A stretch of DNA of 64,000 nt from Rhodosorus marinus. Its lineage: Eukaryota > Rhodophyta > Stylonematophyceae > Stylonematales > Stylonemataceae. The DNA lies in NCBI GenBank assembly GCA_029953675.1, contig JAMWBK010000004.1:310001-374000 (forward strand), given 5' to 3'. Shown here piece after piece: positions 59,632 through 64,000 of this stretch. Position 1 is the stretch's first letter; the number at the start of each line of letters is the position of its first letter. The translations under genes were made by a program, and so were the position numbers. The notes beneath the pieces were generated by a model. The model saw only the letters and a list, made by a program, of their open reading frames with translations. It did no database searches and was not told where the DNA came from.

Positions 59632-59988
59632 TTACTTTTCACCATTCTCATCATCTTTCTCGCTCTTCACGGTGTCCCTGTATCTCTGCAGGTACGTCTT
59701 TAGGGGTTCCACATAGTTCTCAAACCCGAGCGTATTCATTGCCCACAAAAGGTCGTCCCCATTGATTGTCTTCCTCTTCTCACGCTGGCACTTGTCACTG
59801 GCTTCGGATGTGATAAAAGAGACAAACTCTGAAACACATTCCTGAACAGTTTCCTTCCCGTCCTTTGCTATCTTGGCGTTTTGGGGCAGCGCGTGCTTCA
59901 TAATCCTCGCGATGTTCGCAATGGGCAGGAATCGATCCTGCTCCCTGGAATCCTCACCTCCCCCACTTCCTCCTTCATCAGCGCTCAT
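59632..59988 (-). CDS. NF-YB / HAP3 CCAAT-binding factor subunit
   Basis: Histone-fold subunit of the NF-Y trimer, which binds CCAAT boxes in promoters. Single exon, 118 residues. After an acidic Gly-rich leader, the conserved core starts [20 protein letters not shown], continues [20 protein letters not shown] and [20 protein letters not shown], and ends [20 protein letters not shown] followed by [11 protein letters not shown]. The DNA-contacting [12 protein letters not shown] and the NF-YC dimer surface are intact. The protein is close to the minimal core, with only an acidic tail ([10 protein letters not shown]). The ATG at 59988 is the only sensible start. Land-plant LEC1-type proteins carry an Asp at a key position where this has Asn or Lys-type residues; no seed-specific role is implied. 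Confidence 0.97.
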   Translation of the reverse strand: MSADEGGSGGGEDSREQDRFLPIANIARIMKHALPQNAKIAKDGKETVQECVSEFVSFITSEASDKCQREKRKTINGDDLLWAMNTLGFENYVEPLKTYLQRYRDTVKSEKDDENGEK

Positions 59989-61600
59989 ATTTTACAATGC
60001 CTCCCAGCGCCAAAACGAAAGCAACAGTTCTCACAGAATCGACAAATCCAAACTCTTACACCCAACTCCTGGGCGCACTCAACGTCATCAACCGCACTAG
60101 TACACTACTCCAGGTACGACACTCAAGACAGGACGATGACAGCAGCGCCTCTTTCCGCGCCACCAACCAACCAACCCACCCTTACACCACTCCACACACA
60201 CTCCTCCCCCGCCAACTTTTTGAAACGAAACTAAAAAAGAAAAAAAGAAAAAAAAACCTCCGCAATCAGCAATCCTCAATAACAACAACCGGAAGAGGAA
60301 GAAGAAGAAGCAGAAAAAATAACAAACGAGAACAAAACAAAAACACACACATACCAACCTAAAAAAAAAAAAAAAACCACAACCAAATGTCCCTATCGAT
60401 CGATATATATTCAGCAACACTATAATTTGAAAACAAAAAAGGTTTCCCCCCTTACCTCTACCCTCTCGAATAATGTTCCCCTACCCCCCAAAACCCCCCC
60501 CCCCCCCCCTTCTCCTCCCGCCAGCTTCCCCCTTCTCCCCACCTTCCTTACCTGAAAATTCTCATTCTTATATGTTCCTCCAGAGAGCGTCACTTGTCAC
60601 TCAGAGCGACGTTAACAGCTTCCCTACCATTTTCAAATTAAAGTCTAAGGGGGTAAATCATACACCTTAATCTTTTCAGATATGAACTTTTACCCCCTAA
60701 AACAATCTGAATAAAAAAGTAACTACACATATTAAATAAATATTTTGAAGCTTTCAATTATTATTAAGGGGTGAATAAAAAAGTAAGAGATTTATGAGAT
60801 AGATTAAATCTAGGGGGTTGCTACATATGAAGTTGTACTTTTGTTATTTTCAAAAATTTTTATGGCGCGAATTATCTGTTTTGGTTGATTTTAAATCAGA
60901 ATCTCAGATTGCTTTAGAAATCTAATAAAGAAAAGTAAAAACGGGGTGTCAGAGAGAGAGAGAGAGGGAGAGAGAGAAAGAGGAAGGAGAGGAGAGGGGG
61001 GGGGAACAAACTCGTCATATTGTCCTGAATGTCTCTGACCTACACAACCCCAGGGGAGAAAGATGACAATAACTTTGCCCTTCCAGGAATCGTACAAAGT
61101 ACTTCAGACAATATGAAAACGAACTAGTTCAGTGCCCCTGGATCAATCTGACTGATTACTTTGCCGAATGTCTTCTTGTTCAAGAACTAGTGGAAATATG
61201 AAAACGTAAAATAAACAAGGGGTAGGGTGGAGGGGGCGAGGATTACTTGCTGAAATAATAATAATAATAAATACACAAATGATTTAGTTTTTAGAAACAA
61301 ATTTCTGGTAATGTATTAAACCGCGAGCGGTTTTATCCTATTCCAGTTTTGGCGCGAAAATTAATATAGAATTATAGTATACTTTTCCGCAGTAGAAACA
61401 TTCAAAAAAGCAGCTGTGAGAAGCTACGTACCAAAAAAAAGGAGAAAAACTTATTCATAAAGTAGGAACAAATCCGCGAAGTACTGTCCCAATATTTCGT
61501 TGGACATTTTTGACTGAATCAATCGTTATGGTGTTGATTTTTGGTACTACGAGGAACGTCACGGGTTGGTGTGGGTTAGGTCTCTCACTCGGCTTTGTGC
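59989..61600. other. Intergenic region upstream of NF-YB
   Basis: The stretch contains A-rich and pyrimidine-rich blocks, a 16-base C run (60494-60509) and an AG-rich tract (about 60953-60985). Most of 60600-61500 is AT-rich. No gene is seen. The part next to 59989 is probably the NF-YB promoter. Confidence 0.5.
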
Positions 61601-62759
61601 TTAGAACGAGAGTTTTATGCCCATGGAGAGGCCTTTATCTCTGGACATGAACGCTACCGGCTTTTGCATGGACGATGAGAAGTACCCAATCGCCATGCTA
61701 TTGCTCGTGTGCGCCCATAGCACCTGTTGGCGGCGGAGAGGAAAGGGATATCTGTGAGCCGTTACGTCCTCAGGTTGGTGAATTTTGGGGCAGAGTATGA
61801 TACCTGAGCTTCTCGAGGCCCAGAACTAGCATCAACAGAAACAACACCGGCGTCTCGGCCTGCGAGCAGCCCTGTTTGTGATTCCATTTCATCGCGAGCC
61901 AAACTCCGGACGATTTCATATGCAGCCAAACCAGATATCAATGCCTCCCCTTGACCGGAAACCGACGCTCCCCTTCTCCCACTAGCATAACAAGCTGCGC
62001 CAAATGTTCCAGCCGCACCAATACGACCTGGGTGTTTCATCCAGGAACCACCACTCGAGGCTGCGGCGATGGCAGCTTGGCCTCGATCTCCAACGATGCA
62101 AACGGCACCCACGGTTTCCATCGATTGAGGCGCAGCGAGTCGCTCTCGATACTTTAGCCACTGACTTTTTGTGTCCGTAGTTGAGAGCTCGGCTTCTGCG
62201 AGTCCTTGTTTGACGCAAAAGGAGGTTGCTCCAGTAGAACACAAGAGCCCGGGCGGAACCTAGTAGTTGACGAGAGATGGTAAAAGAGATTAGACCCAAA
62301 GGGAACCATTCATGTTATCCGGAAGAAAATACTGATTCGTAGGAGCGAGTGGTTCAATGTGGAACTCACCAGTCCACAAGGGAGGTCCGATTTTACTTTG
62401 AACTCTAGAACTTTTACGGCAGCCTTGGTCGGGTTTTTGATCTTCTTGAGAGCAGAAACGGAGGCAAAGGCATTGGAGTCGGATCCGTCTACAATGGACG
62501 CATCGCACTCGACCTCTCCGTCAAGGTTCAAGGACGATCCAATCCCAGCATTGGTCAAGGGGCTGTCTTCCAGGACTGACATTGCGTTCGTTATTACCGT
62601 CTGACCGTTGTTTCCATTAGAAACGGCCGAGTGTGCTGCACGCAGAGCTCGTTTAATGGTTCTCAACAACCTGACCTCAGCCTTCTTCGGGTGATCTCCA
62701 GCTCCCGCGTGGACCACGATGACAAACGCGCTTGAATTCTCCTCCGCTTCTTCGGCCAT
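61601..62759 (-). CDS. Taspase-1-like Ntn-hydrolase (asparaginase family)
   Basis: Threonine-dependent Ntn-hydrolase that cuts itself before the catalytic Thr. Exons in transcript order are 62759-62370, 62259-61804 and 61723-61601, giving 322 residues. The alpha part has FVIVVHAGAGDHPKKAEVRL, LEDSPLTNAGIGSSLNLDGE, VECDASIVDGSDSNAFASVS and KNPTKAAVKVLE. The beta part starts ETVGAVCIVGDRGQAAIAAA, with Thr near residue 179 as predicted nucleophile, then SSGGSWMKHPGRIGAAGTFG. The KHPGR stretch fits Taspase 1 better than ordinary plant or bacterial asparaginases. The last exon ends VLWAHTSNSMAIGYFSSS. Whether it cleaves proteins, as animal Taspase 1 does after Asp at QxD/G sites, or small isoaspartyl peptides is not known. 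Intron lengths are 110 and 80 nt. Here the residue before Thr is Glu rather than Asp. Confidence 0.87.
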
Positions 62760-64000
62760 TCCGCTTTAAGTCATTCGTACTGTGCTCATTTGCAAAACAT
62801 CTTCATGCCTCGTTTTCTCTGCGCTTCAATAAGAGTCGACTGCTCCTCAAGGCGTGAGCAAGCTGTAGCATTCATTTTCATGAGGCTTGAACCGGAATGA
62901 CTCAAAAAATCCTTCCGAACGCACCCCAAGGGTTGCGACCAGGCTTATCCCGACTTGCAGGGGAAAAGTGAAGGTGTTTGGCTCTTTCGGCGGGGACGGA
63001 GATGTGCAGCCTCAGTTGTTCTTGCACGGCCTCAGACTTCCCGTATCGCTTGGGCGCCAGCTTTTCTGCTGGTTACCCACGCTCCAAAAGCACCCTGTCC
63101 CTCAATGCAGCCAAAAAAACAACATATGCCCGTTTTCATTTGATCAGCGGTCAGGCAAAGGTTAAAACGTCAGGGCTCGAACACTCCTCACCCACCTGGA
63201 GGCCATGCGAGGGCGACTGTAGGAAGACAAGGTGGAAAATCGGGACATCTACAAAAAGAGCGTATCCTGTGGTGGTTTCATTTCTTAGCTTCTCCAACCA
63301 AGAGCGACAACATCACGACCCAAGACGGGTTATCAGTATCAGCATCCCGAACAGAATTTTTTGATAGGGGAAGATCAATCAACACCGTGGGCTCGGGACA
63401 AGGAAATATTTCGGAAAAAAATTCTTAATCAATATAGCAGTCAATATATGGATAAAGATATACTCAGTCATTTATTAGCCAATCTAAATCGCGAGAGATT
63501 GTAGCCCTCATAATTTCTTTACTAATATTATAAACAGGATTTGTAAGCATCCTGACATCTTTGGCCGTTGGAGCTAAAGTTTTTTACGACAATGATTAGT
63601 ATTTACTCTCTATTGAAAATACTAGAAAAATTCTTTGATTCAACTCTATCGCACTACAGGAATGTAAATATATAAAAAGACGATAAGCGGCGTATCCAAA
63701 ATAACGTTAAAAACATACGGGCGGAAACTTTGAAATATTGACGATTACTATTTAATACACTTTTGGCATATTAGTGATGGAGTCGAGCGATTTTGGGACT
63801 GGTGTTGAATAGTTCGGAGGGTATCTTAGCGAGTCGGGAGGAGTCACCAAGATCAAGGACGAGGCACAGAGACAGGTTTTTTTCTCCTTCTGATAGATGA
63901 ATGGGTCTTCTCATCACTGTTGAACGGGTTTTGATTTGACTGATGCTTTGTAGGGGAACATAAACAAGAAGTTTTTGAGGTGTAGGACAGAAGATGAAGG
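62760..64000. other. Right-end intergenic region
   Basis: From 62760 to about 63400 small open frames occur without family features. From 63400 to 63780 the DNA is AT-rich. The last 200 bases may contain the first two exons of a plus-strand gene: KIKDEAQRQ near 63850-63874, a GT...AG intron, then GNINKKFLRCRTEDE running off the edge. No start codon in frame was found, so this is only a hint. Confidence 0.35.

Noticed and set aside
59014-59703. Plus-strand frame of 229 codons
   Set aside because: It begins without a clear start context, overlaps the NF-YB 3' end in antisense and has no family features; it is mentioned only as part of the unresolved region.

Overview
This is nuclear DNA from a photosynthetic eukaryote, most likely a unicellular or simple alga. 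Protein genes are split by short GT-AG introns, mostly 60-110 nt, and lie on both strands about one per 3 kb. The gene set combines core eukaryotic machinery (PRP8, SR-protein kinase, a Mediator subunit, NF-YB, mitochondrial ATP synthase OSCP, a Furry-like giant protein, a Taspase-like enzyme) with genes typical of plastid-bearing lineages: a phytyl-ester-synthase-like acyltransferase, an iron-sulfur APS reductase, an AroB'-type 3-dehydroquinate synthase and an Alr4036-type flavoprotein. It also has a protein O-mannosyltransferase, a family missing from land plants, and a carbamate kinase. A red alga or another non-green alga fits best, but the sequence alone does not settle the lineage.

Layout. 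0-2.1 kb: retroelement wreckage with a copia-like gag remnant and a fold-back repeat. 2.15-11.4 kb: PRP8 and OSCP on the + strand. 11.4-13.4 kb: gene-poor, AT-rich, with a perfect 23-bp hairpin. 13.4-17.9 kb: phytyl-ester-synthase-like gene (+) convergent with an SRPK kinase (-). 18.5-24 kb: mobile-element island made of a MITE-like inverted repeat, two LTRs in opposite orientation, a LINE-type RT fragment and a broken Ty3/gypsy chromovirus. 24.7-32.7 kb: dehydroquinate synthase, nucleotide-sugar-type transporter, RING protein and carbamate kinase. 34.2-37.2 kb: an unassigned conserved protein with a C-terminal HTH, ending 8 bp from an O-mannosyltransferase. 38.1-41.1 kb: a flavoprotein and a secretory GT61-like glycosyltransferase whose first exon has an inverted partial copy. 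44-47.2 kb: a DoxX-like membrane protein and APS reductase. 48-57.4 kb: the Furry-like gene. 57.9-62.8 kb: MED4-like, NF-YB and Taspase-like genes, all on the - strand.

Exon joins were chosen by splice consensus, reading-frame phase and protein-family continuity. For every multi-exon gene given a complete model, the summed exons are an exact multiple of three. The Furry-like gene is only partly resolved. The genes belong to different pathways and I see no operon-like organisation. The nearest thing to a shared theme is splicing (PRP8, SRPK) and secretory glycosylation (transporter, O-mannosyltransferase, GT61-like protein).

I found no convincing multi-gene novel system. The best leads are the unassigned protein at 34.2-35.2 kb, the MIR-less O-mannosyltransferase, the carbamate kinase with a transit-like leader, the inverted-LTR structure and the 23-bp perfect hairpin.
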